Origin: M1-B18 sp048264125
GTDB taxonomy: Bacteria; Bacillota; Clostridia; Peptostreptococcales; Natronincolaceae
Assembly: GCA_048264125.1 (NCBI GenBank)
Contig: JBLXDM010000008.1
Location: forward strand, 192,985 to 256,984
DNA length: 64,000 nucleotides
Direction of reading: 5' to 3'
A program made the translations under genes and the position numbers. Below are positions 43,747 through 53,408 of this stretch, one piece after another. Below the pieces are notes generated by a model. The model was not told where the DNA came from. It did not search any database and worked only from the letters and a program-made list of their open reading frames with translations. How positions within the stretch are numbered: position 1 is the first letter of the stretch; each line of letters begins with the position of its first letter.

Positions 43747-44649
43747 GTGGCGATGGAAAAGGTAAGGCCCTTAGAAAAATTACCGCTAAAAACAAAGCTT
43801 GCATATTGCAAAATACTGTCCTTGATGCTAACGAAGGACAGTGAGCTGGATCAATTGAAGCTGGCAGCCCTATACAGGCTTATGGCCCATATAAAGATAA
43901 CAACTGCTAAGCGACAGGAGGTCCTTCAATATATTCATTTAAATGATAGCAGCCTGAAGGAGTTGTACCAGCAGCTTAGTGAAGGGCTGAATCAACAGGA
44001 AAAGAATATAGTCCGGTTTTCCCTATATAAGGATTTGCTTATAATGATGAAGGCAAATTACCTGGAGCTGCCGGAGGAGGGGCTTCTACTGACGGAGGCT
44101 GAGGAAATCCTTGATATAACAGAGGAGCATAAGACCTTCTTCGAGGAGGAGCTGCAGAGGGATCGGAGCTTCTACGATATGGAGGTAGAGGTAAGCTGTC
44201 TAGAGGAGGCAGCAGATGAAGCATTGGCAGCAGCTGCTGCAATAGGCATACCCTTGGCAGCGTTATATTATAGCAGCTATACAGGAGGTCTTGGTGTCAT
44301 AGGAATAATGACAGGCCTTCATGCCATAGGCAGGAGAGTTTCGAAAAAGCATAGCCTGTTGACGGGTATTGGGCTTTCAATAGGCTTGGCTCTACTTACC
44401 TATAGGGGCACAAGATGGCTACAGAGCTATAATAAAAAAGGCAATGATTTGATGGTACTGATGGCAGAAAGGCTAGCAGAGATACATAATTTAGCCATAT
44501 GCTATTTGGAAAAGGATATCATATATCTGCAGGATAGGATAATTGAAGGTAATAAATCAAGCAGCATTGTAGTCCCTCAAAAACAGCTACTGCTGAAGCT
44601 GATGAAGGCTAAAGCCTTTTTAAAGGGCACTAGGCCAATGTGTATTTAA
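43747..44649 (+). CDS. Protein with helical N-terminal part and two membrane segments, function unknown
   Basis: About 300 aa if the GTG at 43747 is used (AAGAGG eight bases upstream); an in-frame TTG at 43702 would overlap the preceding gene. The soluble half is helical and charged (EEILDITEEHKTFFEEEL). Two hydrophobic segments follow (about 165-200 and 210-230 of the protein), then another helical tail. Loosely like TerB/DUF697-type proteins in layout, without clear motifs. Start and function are both uncertain; coding is supported by length and terminator. Confidence 0.6.
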   Translation: MAMEKVRPLEKLPLKTKLAYCKILSLMLTKDSELDQLKLAALYRLMAHIKITTAKRQEVLQYIHLNDSSLKELYQQLSEGLNQQEKNIVRFSLYKDLLIMMKANYLELPEEGLLLTEAEEILDITEEHKTFFEEELQRDRSFYDMEVEVSCLEEAADEALAAAAAIGIPLAALYYSSYTGGLGVIGIMTGLHAIGRRVSKKHSLLTGIGLSIGLALLTYRGTRWLQSYNKKGNDLMVLMAERLAEIHNLAICYLEKDIIYLQDRIIEGNKSSSIVVPQKQLLLKLMKAKAFLKGTRPMCI

Positions 44650-44664
44650 ACTATACAGTCAACC

Positions 44665-44697
44665 AAAACCGGGGAGAACTCGGTTTTTTTGTTATTT
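44665..44697 (+). terminator. Terminator after the unknown membrane protein gene
   Basis: AAAACCG pairs with CGGTTTT around GGGAGAACT, followed by T-runs. Confidence 0.75.
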
Positions 44698-44720
44698 TTT
44701 AATAGTTGCTAAATAAATGA

Positions 44721-44833
44721 GGAAATTGCATAATAAAGAGGAGCAGTATGTTTATACTAAGCCAAAGGCTCTGCTTAGTACACGTGGGCTAATTTATTGA
44801 ATTCTAAAGGTTAATAGCCCTAGACAATGCGAA
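44721..44833 (+). other. Conserved intergenic element, copy B (structured RNA or mobile repeat)
   Basis: Homologous to 25351-25463. ACTAAGC/GCTTAGT forms a first hairpin (44757-44779), GGGCTA/TAGCCC a second (44786-44820), and CCTAGACAATGCG follows at the same distance as in copy A. It ends about 30 nt before the CapA-family ATG, within the probable leader. Confidence 0.55.
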
Positions 44834-44865
44834 TTTCTAGTTAATTTATAGTAAGGGTGATACTG

Positions 44866-46146
44866 ATGAGAAAAATGATATTATTCATATTAATACTAAC
44901 GCTGCTTGCATTAATTGCTGCTGGCTGTCAGCAGGAGGTCTTTTTAACGAATCAAGAGGTTTTGGAGGATGAAGATTCTAAAGAGGAGGTTCCTGAGCCC
45001 CCAAAGCTAAGGGAGCTTAATATAATGGCTGTGGGAGATATTATGGTCCATGGTCCTCAGTTAAAGGCTCAATATGATCCGGCTGCTAGAAAACACGACT
45101 TTAGAAATAATTTTAAACATGTAAAGGGCTACTTTGATGCTTCGGATTTGGTTATAGGCAATCTGGAAACCACCTTTGGAGGTGAGGAGCTGGGCTACTC
45201 CAGCTTCCCCATGTTCAATACGCCGGATGCTTTGGCGGAGGCCTTAAGAGAAGCTGGAATTGATGTTTTGTCCACCGTCAATAACCATACGATGGATACC
45301 GGTAAAAAGGGAATTATTAGGACCCTTGAGGTATTGGAGCAAAATGGGATAACAGCTGTCGGCACCAGAAGGCATCAGGAGGAAAAGGGGTATAGTATAA
45401 CCGAGATAAACGAGATAAGGGTTGGGATTACAGCCTATACCTATGAGACCCCAAGATGGGGGGAACACAAAACCTTAAATGCCCTTAAAATTCCAAAGGA
45501 TGTGGAGCCTCTGATAGATACCTTTAGCTATGAATACCTCCAGGAGGATTTATTAAAGCTGCAGGACCGTATACAGAGGATGAGGCAGGAGGGATCGGAG
45601 CTTGTAATTGTGTATATACATTGGGGAAATGAGTACCAGCGCAGTGCAAATGCCTATCAAAGGCAAATAGCCCAAGCGCTTGCAGATTTTGGAGCAGATA
45701 TCATCTTAGGCAGCCATCCCCATGTTTTGCAGGAGATAGAGCTATTGAATTCCTCCAATAAGGATACCCCTACACTTGTTGTTTACTCCTTAGGCAATTT
45801 TTTATCTAATCAAAGATACGAAATCCTCAGCAACAGATATACTGAGGATGGTCTTATGATTAATATAAGGCTGCAAAAGGATTTTTCCACCAACAGGATA
45901 AGCCTGCAGGAGGTTTCATATATGCCCACATGGGTACATCGCTTCCATAGGCAGGGAAGGGCTGAATACGAGATATTACCCCTATTCGATGCTCTGGCTA
46001 CACCCGAGGACTACTATCTTATAAATAATGATAGTAAATGGAGGGCTGGGAACTCCTTGAAAAATACAGAGGAAATCATAGGAAAATCCTATGAAGGGCT
46101 GATACCCCTCCGTGATATATCAAGCTTTAAGGGAGAGAAGCATTAG
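44866..46146 (+). CDS. CapA-family (poly-gamma-glutamate type) metallophosphatase lipoprotein
   Basis: 426 aa from the ATG at 44866 (AAGGGTG seven bases upstream). Lipobox LIAAGC near residue 20. PGA_cap fold: MAVGDIMVHGPQ, LVIGNLETTFGG, LSTVNNHTMDTGKKGI, IVYIHWGNEY and ILGSHPHVLQE are the metal-site strands. CapA takes part in polyglutamate export/anchoring, but most such lipoproteins in clostridia are uncharacterised surface phosphoesterases. No capB or capC is near. Confidence 0.88.
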   Translation: MRKMILFILILTLLALIAAGCQQEVFLTNQEVLEDEDSKEEVPEPPKLRELNIMAVGDIMVHGPQLKAQYDPAARKHDFRNNFKHVKGYFDASDLVIGNLETTFGGEELGYSSFPMFNTPDALAEALREAGIDVLSTVNNHTMDTGKKGIIRTLEVLEQNGITAVGTRRHQEEKGYSITEINEIRVGITAYTYETPRWGEHKTLNALKIPKDVEPLIDTFSYEYLQEDLLKLQDRIQRMRQEGSELVIVYIHWGNEYQRSANAYQRQIAQALADFGADIILGSHPHVLQEIELLNSSNKDTPTLVVYSLGNFLSNQRYEILSNRYTEDGLMINIRLQKDFSTNRISLQEVSYMPTWVHRFHRQGRAEYEILPLFDALATPEDYYLINNDSKWRAGNSLKNTEEIIGKSYEGLIPLRDISSFKGEKH

Positions 46147-46202
46147 TCGATTAAGGAAGTAAGCTGGAGGAGGAAATACGGCAGGAATTGACAGACTGAT
46201 AT

Positions 46203-46228
46203 AAAGGAGGGCTGAGCCCTCCTTTTAA
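46203..46228 (+). terminator. Terminator after the CapA-like gene
   Basis: AAAGGAGGGC pairs with GCCCTCCTTT over TG, followed by TTTT. Confidence 0.85.
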
Positions 46229-46358
46229 AATGTCAGTAATTGATATTTAATACATTTACCTGTCTTTACAAAAAAAGTTATACATAAAAAAGGATTTTAT
46301 AGCATGAATAACGTATAATAGTATATATACATTATACATAAAATGGGAGGTTGAAAGG

Positions 46359-47747
46359 GTGCTGGATAAAAAATTGGTAGAAGAGCTAATTAGTGTTGCA
46401 TTATCTACAGGCGGAGATTTTGCAGAGGTATTCGTGGAGGATAAGCTTAGCACTAATATTCGTCTGATAGGCGGTAGTGTTGAAAATAGTATTTCGGGAA
46501 GGGATTTTGGCATCGGTATAAGGATATTCAAAAATTTTAGAAGCATCTATGCCTATACAAATCAGCATACAAGGGATGTCTTACTTAAGGTGGCCCTCGA
46601 GGCGGCACAGGCCTTAAAGGCTTCAGGAATAAGCAAGGAGATAGACTTGAGAAGGGAAGAGCCAGTAAATCTACACCACATATTAAAAAAACCGCAAAAT
46701 ATAGTATTTACTGAAAAGCTGGAACAAATGCGTAGAGCCTATGAAGCAGCCAAAGGCTACAGCAATGAAATTTCTCAGGTATACGTGAGTTACTTCGATG
46801 AGGATCAAAGGGTGCTTGTGGCTAATTCAGAAGGTGTCTTCGTTGAGGATGAGAGAATCCGTACAAGATTTTCTGTGGAATCCATAGCATCAAAGGATAA
46901 TGAGATGCAGACGGGGCGAGTTAGTCCTGGAAAGGCTGCAGGTTTTGAGTTTTATGATGAAATAGATGTGCGGGAGTATGCAAAGGAGGCCTCCAGAATG
47001 GCGGTTACTATGCTGCATGCAGACCTATGCCCCAGTGGAAAAATGCCTGTGGTAATAGACAATCGTTTCGGTGGTGTGATATTCCACGAGGCTTGCGGAC
47101 ATGGATTAGAGGCATCATCAGTTGCAAGGAAGAGCTCGGTTTTTGCCGATAGAATAGGTGAACAGGTGGCCTCAGAGGTAGTTACTGCAATAGATGACGG
47201 CACCATACCAAATGCATGGGGCTCTGCCAATATAGATGATGAGGGCACAAGGACCAAAAAAAATGTATTAATTGAAAATGGAATTTTAAAGGGATATATG
47301 ATTGATCGTTTAAATGCCAGAAGAATGGAGATGGATATCACCGGTTCCAGCAGAAGACAATCCTATAAATTTGCTCCCACCTCCAGAATGACCAATACCT
47401 TCATAGCTCCGGGCAAAGCCTCACGGGAGGAAATTATTGCAAACACAGAATACGGACTCTTTGCAAAGGAGATGGGGGGTGGCTCAGTTAACCCTGCAAC
47501 AGGAGATTTCAACTTTGCTGTTATGGAGGGCTATCTGATCAAGAACGGAAAAATAACCACTCCAGTTAGGGGGGCAACCCTAATTGGCAATGGACCAAGC
47601 ATCTTGAAAAAAATAGATATGGTGGGCAATAATCTAGGCTATGGGCAGGGCATGTGCGGCTCCTCTAGTGGCTCTATACCAACCGATGTAGGTCAGCCTA
47701 CCCTTAGGGTGCAGGAAATAACCGTAGGTGGAAGAAGGGAGGAATAG
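46359..47747 (+). CDS. tldD: TldD-family metalloprotease subunit
   Basis: 462 aa. GTG start with GGGAGG eight bases upstream. Zinc site HEACGH (H243, E244, H248) in VIFHEACGHGLEA, and the Cys ligand in QGMCGSSSGSIPTDVGQPTLRV near the C-terminus. TldD pairs with TldE (PmbA) to degrade unfolded peptides and process modified peptides such as microcins. The partner gene begins 2 nt after the stop. No precursor peptide is evident nearby. Confidence 0.95.
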   Translation: MLDKKLVEELISVALSTGGDFAEVFVEDKLSTNIRLIGGSVENSISGRDFGIGIRIFKNFRSIYAYTNQHTRDVLLKVALEAAQALKASGISKEIDLRREEPVNLHHILKKPQNIVFTEKLEQMRRAYEAAKGYSNEISQVYVSYFDEDQRVLVANSEGVFVEDERIRTRFSVESIASKDNEMQTGRVSPGKAAGFEFYDEIDVREYAKEASRMAVTMLHADLCPSGKMPVVIDNRFGGVIFHEACGHGLEASSVARKSSVFADRIGEQVASEVVTAIDDGTIPNAWGSANIDDEGTRTKKNVLIENGILKGYMIDRLNARRMEMDITGSSRRQSYKFAPTSRMTNTFIAPGKASREEIIANTEYGLFAKEMGGGSVNPATGDFNFAVMEGYLIKNGKITTPVRGATLIGNGPSILKKIDMVGNNLGYGQGMCGSSSGSIPTDVGQPTLRVQEITVGGRREE

Positions 47748-47749
47748 TC

Positions 47750-49111
47750 ATGAATATTCAGGAGCTTAGAGACTTGATTTTTCAAAAGGGTAGTGAAGAG
47801 GGCTTTGGAGATATGGAGCTTCATTATGAGAGCAATAAGAAGTTCAGCTGCAGCGTCTTCGAGGGCGAGGTGGATGATTATTCCATAGCCGTAGATGGCG
47901 GTATGGGCCTACGAGGCATATACAATGATAAAATGGGGTATTCCTTTACTGAAAAGGTGGATGAAACCTCTATAGATACGCTTATAGAAGGCGCTAAAAT
48001 GAATGCGCAAATGATAGACAGCAGCGAGGTGGAGGAAATCTTTGGGGGTTCTCCCATATATGAAAGGGTGGACTACTTTTCAGACGATTTGTGCAAGGTG
48101 ACAGCAGATGAAAAGACAGAGCTTTTGTTGAAGCTGGAAAAGGAAATATTGAGCCTAGACCCAAGGGTAAAGCAGGTAAACTATTGCATGCTGGAGGAAT
48201 ATGAATCTGAAACAATGCTCTTTAATACGAAGGGCCTAGCTAAAGCAGAGAAAACCAATAATATGGTGGTATACGCCTCTATAGTGGTACAGCAGGAGGA
48301 GGATATCAAAAGCGCCTCTAAGCTGTTAATCAAGCGGGATTTCAAGAAATTTGATTATGAGGAGTTGGCCCGCCAGCTGGTGGAGGAGGCATTGTCGTAT
48401 ATTGGTGCCAGCTCTATTGAAAGTGGAAGCTACCAGGTGATACTTAAAAATACCGCCGCCGCCGAAATTTTGCAGGCCTTTTCAGGGGTGTTTTCGGCAG
48501 AAAACGTACATAAGGGCAGGTCATTGCTAAAGAACAAGCTGGGAGAGGCTATTGCGGCCCCCATAGTTAGAATAGTAGATAATCCCCATTTAAAGGAGGG
48601 GGTTAGAAGCTCCTCCTTTGATGGTGAGGGTGTTGCCACCAGAAAAAATGTCATCGTTGAGGACGGTCTCCTAAAAAGTCTGCTGCACAATTTAAAGACC
48701 GCCAGGAAGGATGGGGTGGAGCCCACCGGAAATGGATATAAAAGCTCCTACAAGGGAATAATTAGCATCGCCCCCACCAATTTTTACATAAGGTCCGGTG
48801 CCAACAGCTATGAGGATATGATTCAATCTATGGAGGAGGGTATCATCATTACTCAGCTCCAAGGGCTGCATTCAGGTACAAATGCTGTATCGGGGGACTT
48901 TTCCTTGGCAGCCGACGGATATTGCGTCAAGGGTGGAGTCATAGAAAGGCCCCTGAATCAAATTACTGTTGCAGGCAACTTTTATCAGCTGCTTAAGGAT
49001 ATCATAGTCATTGGCGATGACCTAGAGTTTGCTATTCCCGGCAGCAGCTACACTGGGTCACCATCTTTAAAGATTTCTTCATTGTCAATAGCGGGAGAAA
49101 ATAAAAAGTAA
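47750..49111 (+). CDS. pmbA: TldE/PmbA-family subunit
   Basis: 453 aa. TldE-type partner without the HExxxH zinc site; the matching region reads LKNTAAAEILQAFSGVFSAE. Conserved blocks include SFDGEGVATRKNVIVEDG, NFYIRSGANSYEDMI and VSGDFSLAADGYCVKGG. Forms a heterodimeric protease with TldD by lining the shared chamber. Coupled to tldD and followed by a terminator. Confidence 0.93.
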   Translation: MNIQELRDLIFQKGSEEGFGDMELHYESNKKFSCSVFEGEVDDYSIAVDGGMGLRGIYNDKMGYSFTEKVDETSIDTLIEGAKMNAQMIDSSEVEEIFGGSPIYERVDYFSDDLCKVTADEKTELLLKLEKEILSLDPRVKQVNYCMLEEYESETMLFNTKGLAKAEKTNNMVVYASIVVQQEEDIKSASKLLIKRDFKKFDYEELARQLVEEALSYIGASSIESGSYQVILKNTAAAEILQAFSGVFSAENVHKGRSLLKNKLGEAIAAPIVRIVDNPHLKEGVRSSSFDGEGVATRKNVIVEDGLLKSLLHNLKTARKDGVEPTGNGYKSSYKGIISIAPTNFYIRSGANSYEDMIQSMEEGIIITQLQGLHSGTNAVSGDFSLAADGYCVKGGVIERPLNQITVAGNFYQLLKDIIVIGDDLEFAIPGSSYTGSPSLKISSLSIAGENKK

Positions 49112-49127
49112 ATAGTAAATATTTTAA

Positions 49128-49162
49128 AAACCGGCATGGGAGCGTCCTAGGCTGGTTTTTTA
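49128..49162 (+). terminator. Terminator of tldD-pmbA
   Basis: AACCGGC..GGGAG with ..CCTAGGCTGGTT arms, followed by six T. Confidence 0.7.
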
Positions 49163-49238
49163 TCGTTTACAAATAATAAGCAATAATAATGCCTTAGCCA
49201 ATATTTCCCTAATCCAGCAGGATAATGTACATTCTTTG

Positions 49239-49267
49239 TTGAAAATATATTAATGCTAAAATAATAT
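49239..49267 (+). promoter_or_regulatory. Probable sigma-A promoter of the sugar-sensor operon
   Basis: TTGAAA (49239-49244), 17 bp, then TAATAT (49262-49267), about 28 nt before the first ATG. Confidence 0.5.
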
Positions 49268-49294
49268 TGATATCGCTATTAGGAGGGGCAGAGG

Positions 49295-50293
49295 ATGAAG
49301 CCTGTAAGAAAACCAGCAAGTATTTCATTTAACAATATATTAATAATGCTATTAATTCTATGTACAGCCGCTGCCGCTACATTATATTGGCTGCAAAGGG
49401 AGGAGGCAGATGTCCTCCAGGCAACGCCCCAATACCACTTCTATTTTATAGGACAAAATTCAGTAGATCCCTTCTGGCGGGAGGTAAGGCTAGGGGTTGA
49501 GGGGGCTGCAAAGGATTTCAATGTAGGCGTAGAGTTTAATTCTCCGAGATTCAACAATCCTCAGGAGGAGCTTATGTTTCTTGATATAGCCGTACTGTCG
49601 GAGGTTGATGGCATTATTACTCATGTAGCCAACGGTGCTGATTTTAATGAGCAGATAAATAGGGCCTATAGTATAGGGGTACCTGTTGTAACCATAGAAA
49701 CCGATGCCAATGACAGCGACCGCAGCACCTTTGTCGGAACCAACAGCTTTCTGCTGGGGAAGGAGGCTGCGAGGCTTATGATAAAGGCAACTAGTGGGAT
49801 GGCCAATATAGCTGTGATCGTCAGCAGTGATCTGGAAAAGGATGCCGTCAGTGAAAATTTGAAGCTCAACGGCTTCTTAAGCACAATAAATGATTATCCC
49901 AATATGAGGGTAGTGGAAATCTTTAGCTCTCAGATGGGGATATTGAGCGCAGAAGAAATATCTCAGACGATTATTAAGGATTATCCCGAGGTGGATGCCA
50001 TACTGACTACCAATTCTGTAGATACTTTGGGGGCGGCCCAGCTAATAGTAGACCAGAATAGAGTAGGAGAGGTGGTTTTGGTGGGTCATGGTGATACCAC
50101 GAATATACTGAGATATATAAGGAATGGAATTATATATGGTACGGTAATGAGCGATCCCTATAAAATGGGCTATGAAAGCCTGAAGGCATTGGTGGATATA
50201 AAGGAGGACAACAACGCCTCCACCTTTATAGATACAGGGGTTAAGGTAATAACAGAGGAAAATCTCTTGGAATTTGAAAATAAAGTCCGATAA
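49295..50293 (+). CDS. Membrane-anchored sugar-binding protein, putative sensor subunit (XylFII-like)
   Basis: 332 aa. A single N-terminal transmembrane segment (about 14-32) without a lipobox, then a periplasmic-binding type 1 fold: YFIGQNSVDPFWREVRLGVEGAAKDF, VDGIITHVANGADFNEQINRA, IPVVTIETDAND-type hinge, EVVLVGHGDTTNILRYIRNG. It is not followed by permease genes but by a LytS/YesM kinase and YesN regulator. In the XylFII-LytS-YesN system of Clostridium beijerinckii a binding protein of this kind presents xylose to the kinase. Same role inferred here; sugar unknown. Confidence 0.82.
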   Translation: MKPVRKPASISFNNILIMLLILCTAAAATLYWLQREEADVLQATPQYHFYFIGQNSVDPFWREVRLGVEGAAKDFNVGVEFNSPRFNNPQEELMFLDIAVLSEVDGIITHVANGADFNEQINRAYSIGVPVVTIETDANDSDRSTFVGTNSFLLGKEAARLMIKATSGMANIAVIVSSDLEKDAVSENLKLNGFLSTINDYPNMRVVEIFSSQMGILSAEEISQTIIKDYPEVDAILTTNSVDTLGAAQLIVDQNRVGEVVLVGHGDTTNILRYIRNGIIYGTVMSDPYKMGYESLKALVDIKEDNNASTFIDTGVKVITEENLLEFENKVR

Positions 50294-50305
50294 AAAGGTG
50301 ATGAC

Positions 50306-51814
50306 ATGAAAAGCATGTATAGGTTTACCGGTATTAGAAAAAAGCTTATAATGTACTATTTGATAATCATACTGCTGCTGGGAATAACCAGCCTTTTTTC
50401 CTATTATAATGCCAAGATTGTATTGGTAAAGCTGAACACCATTATCACTGATTATGTATACCTAAACGAGCTAAATAATGATGTCAACAGTTTGATGGTG
50501 GGCTTGGAGGAATATCTTTCGACAAAGTCCTCGGAGGCATTGCTTAACTACTATACATCGTATAACCACCTGCAGGCGAAGGGTCTGGAAATACCAAGAG
50601 AGGCTGTTTTGGAGCTGGAGGGCATGATGCTGAAGAATATAGGCTTCATGATAGATAATCTGTTATTGGAGACCGACGATGCGGTAAGGGCCAAAAGGGA
50701 GAGGATAAGCAGTGAATATATAGAGCATTTCACCCGCTCCAATGAGATTAGTGAGTATATAAAGCTATATATCAATAATTTGTTAAATGATAAGCTTCAG
50801 AAGGGCTCCTTTAGATATGAAGCCCTCAATACAAATATGACCTTTATCAGCTATTCAAACCTGGTAATTATCATAGGCTCTGTGATATTCAATATTTTTC
50901 TGGTGGTGATTTTCACCTATAAGCTGACAAAACCGATAATACAGCTTTCTCAATCGGCGGAGCGGGTATCTAATGGAATTTATGATATTGAACCCCTTCA
51001 GATTGAATCCAATGACGAGATCAACATATTAACCAAGGCCTTTGATAAAATGGTGGTAAATATAAGGAATCATATAGACGAGATAAAATATCAAGCGGAA
51101 ATAGAAAAGAAGCTGCAGGAGCAGGAGCTGCAAAACCTCAAGATGAAGAGTCTTCTGAAAGATGCGGAGCTGAAGTCCCTACAGTCCCAGATTAACCCCC
51201 ATTTCCTTTTCAATACCCTTAATGCAGCCTCACAGCTGGCTATGATGGAGGGGGCCGACAGATCATCGGAGCTAATTGAAAAGACCGCAGAGCTATTCAG
51301 ATACAACCTTAGAAAGCTGGAGGAGCCGGTGACACTTTCTGATGAAATAAAAAACGTGAGAAACTATATGTACATTCTCAAGACCAGATTTGGTAGTAAA
51401 ATAGACTTCTTTGTTGCGGTAGACGACAGTCTGCTGGAGGTAAAGGTGCCCTGCACTATAATACAGCCCATTGTGGAAAATGCGTATATACATGGGCTTG
51501 AGGATTTGGAAAAGCAGGGTGAGATTCATCTGAGCATCAGAAAAACGCCAGAGCAAATAATTATCGAGGTTAGAGACAATGGCATGGGAATGGATGAGGC
51601 CCGAGTAAGGTCAATTATAGAGTCGGAGACAGATTCAGCCCTACATAAAAAGCATGTTTCTGGAATAGGAATGCAGAATGTAATAAATCGATTGAAGCTG
51701 TTCTACAATATTGCAGCTATAAATGATGTTATAGAAATCGACAGCAGAGTGGGTCTAGGGACTAAGGTAATGCTGAAAATTCCATTTAGTGAGGATGTGA
51801 AGGCGCTTGATTAA
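50306..51814 (+). CDS. LytS/YesM-type sensor histidine kinase
   Basis: 502 aa. Transmembrane helices at 13-35 and 181-205 enclose a helical extracellular domain; HAMP (about 205-255), coiled coil, then His_kinase with H299 in QSQINPHFLFNTLNAAS, and an ATPase domain with IVENAYIHGL, DNGMGMD and GIGMQNVINRL. It begins 12 nt after the binding-protein gene and overlaps the regulator gene by 8 nt. The binding protein probably touches its outer domain to transmit sugar occupancy. Confidence 0.93.
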   Translation: MKSMYRFTGIRKKLIMYYLIIILLLGITSLFSYYNAKIVLVKLNTIITDYVYLNELNNDVNSLMVGLEEYLSTKSSEALLNYYTSYNHLQAKGLEIPREAVLELEGMMLKNIGFMIDNLLLETDDAVRAKRERISSEYIEHFTRSNEISEYIKLYINNLLNDKLQKGSFRYEALNTNMTFISYSNLVIIIGSVIFNIFLVVIFTYKLTKPIIQLSQSAERVSNGIYDIEPLQIESNDEINILTKAFDKMVVNIRNHIDEIKYQAEIEKKLQEQELQNLKMKSLLKDAELKSLQSQINPHFLFNTLNAASQLAMMEGADRSSELIEKTAELFRYNLRKLEEPVTLSDEIKNVRNYMYILKTRFGSKIDFFVAVDDSLLEVKVPCTIIQPIVENAYIHGLEDLEKQGEIHLSIRKTPEQIIIEVRDNGMGMDEARVRSIIESETDSALHKKHVSGIGMQNVINRLKLFYNIAAINDVIEIDSRVGLGTKVMLKIPFSEDVKALD

Positions 51815-53408
51815 ATTACTGATAGCAGATGATGAGCCTATAGTTATCGAATCGATTCAATTTGTAATTGACAAATTCATAGCTGATGCTGTGGTGGTGG
51901 GGACAGCCAGCTCCGGTAGGGAGGCTATAGAAAAGGCCTTATACCTAAAGCCGGATGTCATATTAATGGATATCCGAATGCCCGGTATAAATGGAATAGA
52001 AGCAATAAAGCAGATTAAGGAGACCCATCAGGATATTTGCTTTGTTATAATTACAGCCCATGAGTATTTTGAATATGCTAAGGATGCAGTTAACCTTGGG
52101 GTGCAGGAGTATCTTGTTAAGCCCTTGAATAAGAATAAGCTTATAGATACCCTAAAGCAGCTGTCACAGCTGATAAACGGCAGACGAGAGGCAATACAAC
52201 GGGAAATAGCTCTTAAGGAGCGTATAAATATATTAATTCCTCATATGGAGGGGCAGTTTATCTATTCGCAGCTCTTTAACGGCAGAGTGATTAAGGATTT
52301 GGCCTTCTATGAGGAGATATTCAATATGAATATAAAATACGGCTATGTATTTATGACTTTGGTGGAGGAGCTGGAAAGCGAAATAAAGGAGGAGCATCTA
52401 AAAAACAGCATTCAAAGACATAAATTTTATGAGGTCTTTAGCGAGGAGCTTAAATGTATGGTGCCCTGCTTAATAGGCCCGCCTCTGCTTGATAGGCTGG
52501 TGGCCTATATTCCTGCGGATATGAATGCCGATATATATGAAATTAGAAATAATGCTATCGAGATGGCTACAAGGCTGACGGAACGGATTAATAGAAGAAT
52601 AAGCTTCAGCTATAAAATAGGCGTAGGAAAGTGCTATCCTATTGAGAGCTTTACAAAATCCTGTGATGAGGCCTATATGGCAGCCTCCTTTGGTGAGAAG
52701 GAGACAGTCACGCATTTTGAGGATATTCAGCTAAATAGGCGTCCTGTTCCGGCTTATCCCTTAAACAATGAAAGGCTTATGATACAAAGAATACTGGTGG
52801 GGGATATCGTAGGTGCCCTTGAGATATTTGAAGAAATCTTCCGATGGCTTTCCATAAACTACATGGAGGACATAGACAATATAAAGACAAAATTAATTGA
52901 GATGGTAATTGTTGTAAAGAGAACCATTCCCTATGAGGTGGAAGAAAACGATATCACCGACGATTCATATCTGACCTATTTGTTTAAGGCAAAGGATATA
53001 AATGAGCTGAGGATAAGCTTTATTAATTATTTCAAGAGCATGGTATCCGGCTTTCAAAGCTATAGGGAAAGAGAGCTCAGTGGATTGATTTCAGAGGCTC
53101 TTGATTATATCAATCATAATTACGATAAGGATATAAGTCTTGATGGTGTGGCTAAGGAAATTAATATGAGCTATCATTACTTCAGCAAGTTCTTTAAGGA
53201 TGCTGTAGGTAAAAATTTTATAGATTATCTGACGGATTTAAGGGTGGATAAATCAAAGGAGCTGCTGAAGGACCCTACCCTCAGCATAAAGAGCATTTGC
53301 TACAGCGTAGGCTATAGCGACCCAAACTATTTCAGCAAGATATTTAAGAAGACTACAGGAATAACCCCTACGGAATACAGGGTAAATCTATCCCAAGAGG
53401 TGATATGA
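51807..53408 (+). CDS. YesN-type response regulator with AraC DNA-binding domain
   Basis: 533 aa. TTG start overlapping the kinase gene by 8 nt. Receiver with D55 (VILMDIRMPG) and LVKPLNK; middle region of about 280 residues; C-terminal AraC domain (about 428-530) with two HTH units (LDGVAKEINMSYHYFSKFF and IKSICYSVGYSDPNYFSKIF). Partner of the preceding kinase; expected target is the xylFGH promoter downstream. The next gene overlaps its stop by four bases (ATGA). Confidence 0.93.
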   Translation: MIKLLIADDEPIVIESIQFVIDKFIADAVVVGTASSGREAIEKALYLKPDVILMDIRMPGINGIEAIKQIKETHQDICFVIITAHEYFEYAKDAVNLGVQEYLVKPLNKNKLIDTLKQLSQLINGRREAIQREIALKERINILIPHMEGQFIYSQLFNGRVIKDLAFYEEIFNMNIKYGYVFMTLVEELESEIKEEHLKNSIQRHKFYEVFSEELKCMVPCLIGPPLLDRLVAYIPADMNADIYEIRNNAIEMATRLTERINRRISFSYKIGVGKCYPIESFTKSCDEAYMAASFGEKETVTHFEDIQLNRRPVPAYPLNNERLMIQRILVGDIVGALEIFEEIFRWLSINYMEDIDNIKTKLIEMVIVVKRTIPYEVEENDITDDSYLTYLFKAKDINELRISFINYFKSMVSGFQSYRERELSGLISEALDYINHNYDKDISLDGVAKEINMSYHYFSKFFKDAVGKNFIDYLTDLRVDKSKELLKDPTLSIKSICYSVGYSDPNYFSKIFKKTTGITPTEYRVNLSQEVI

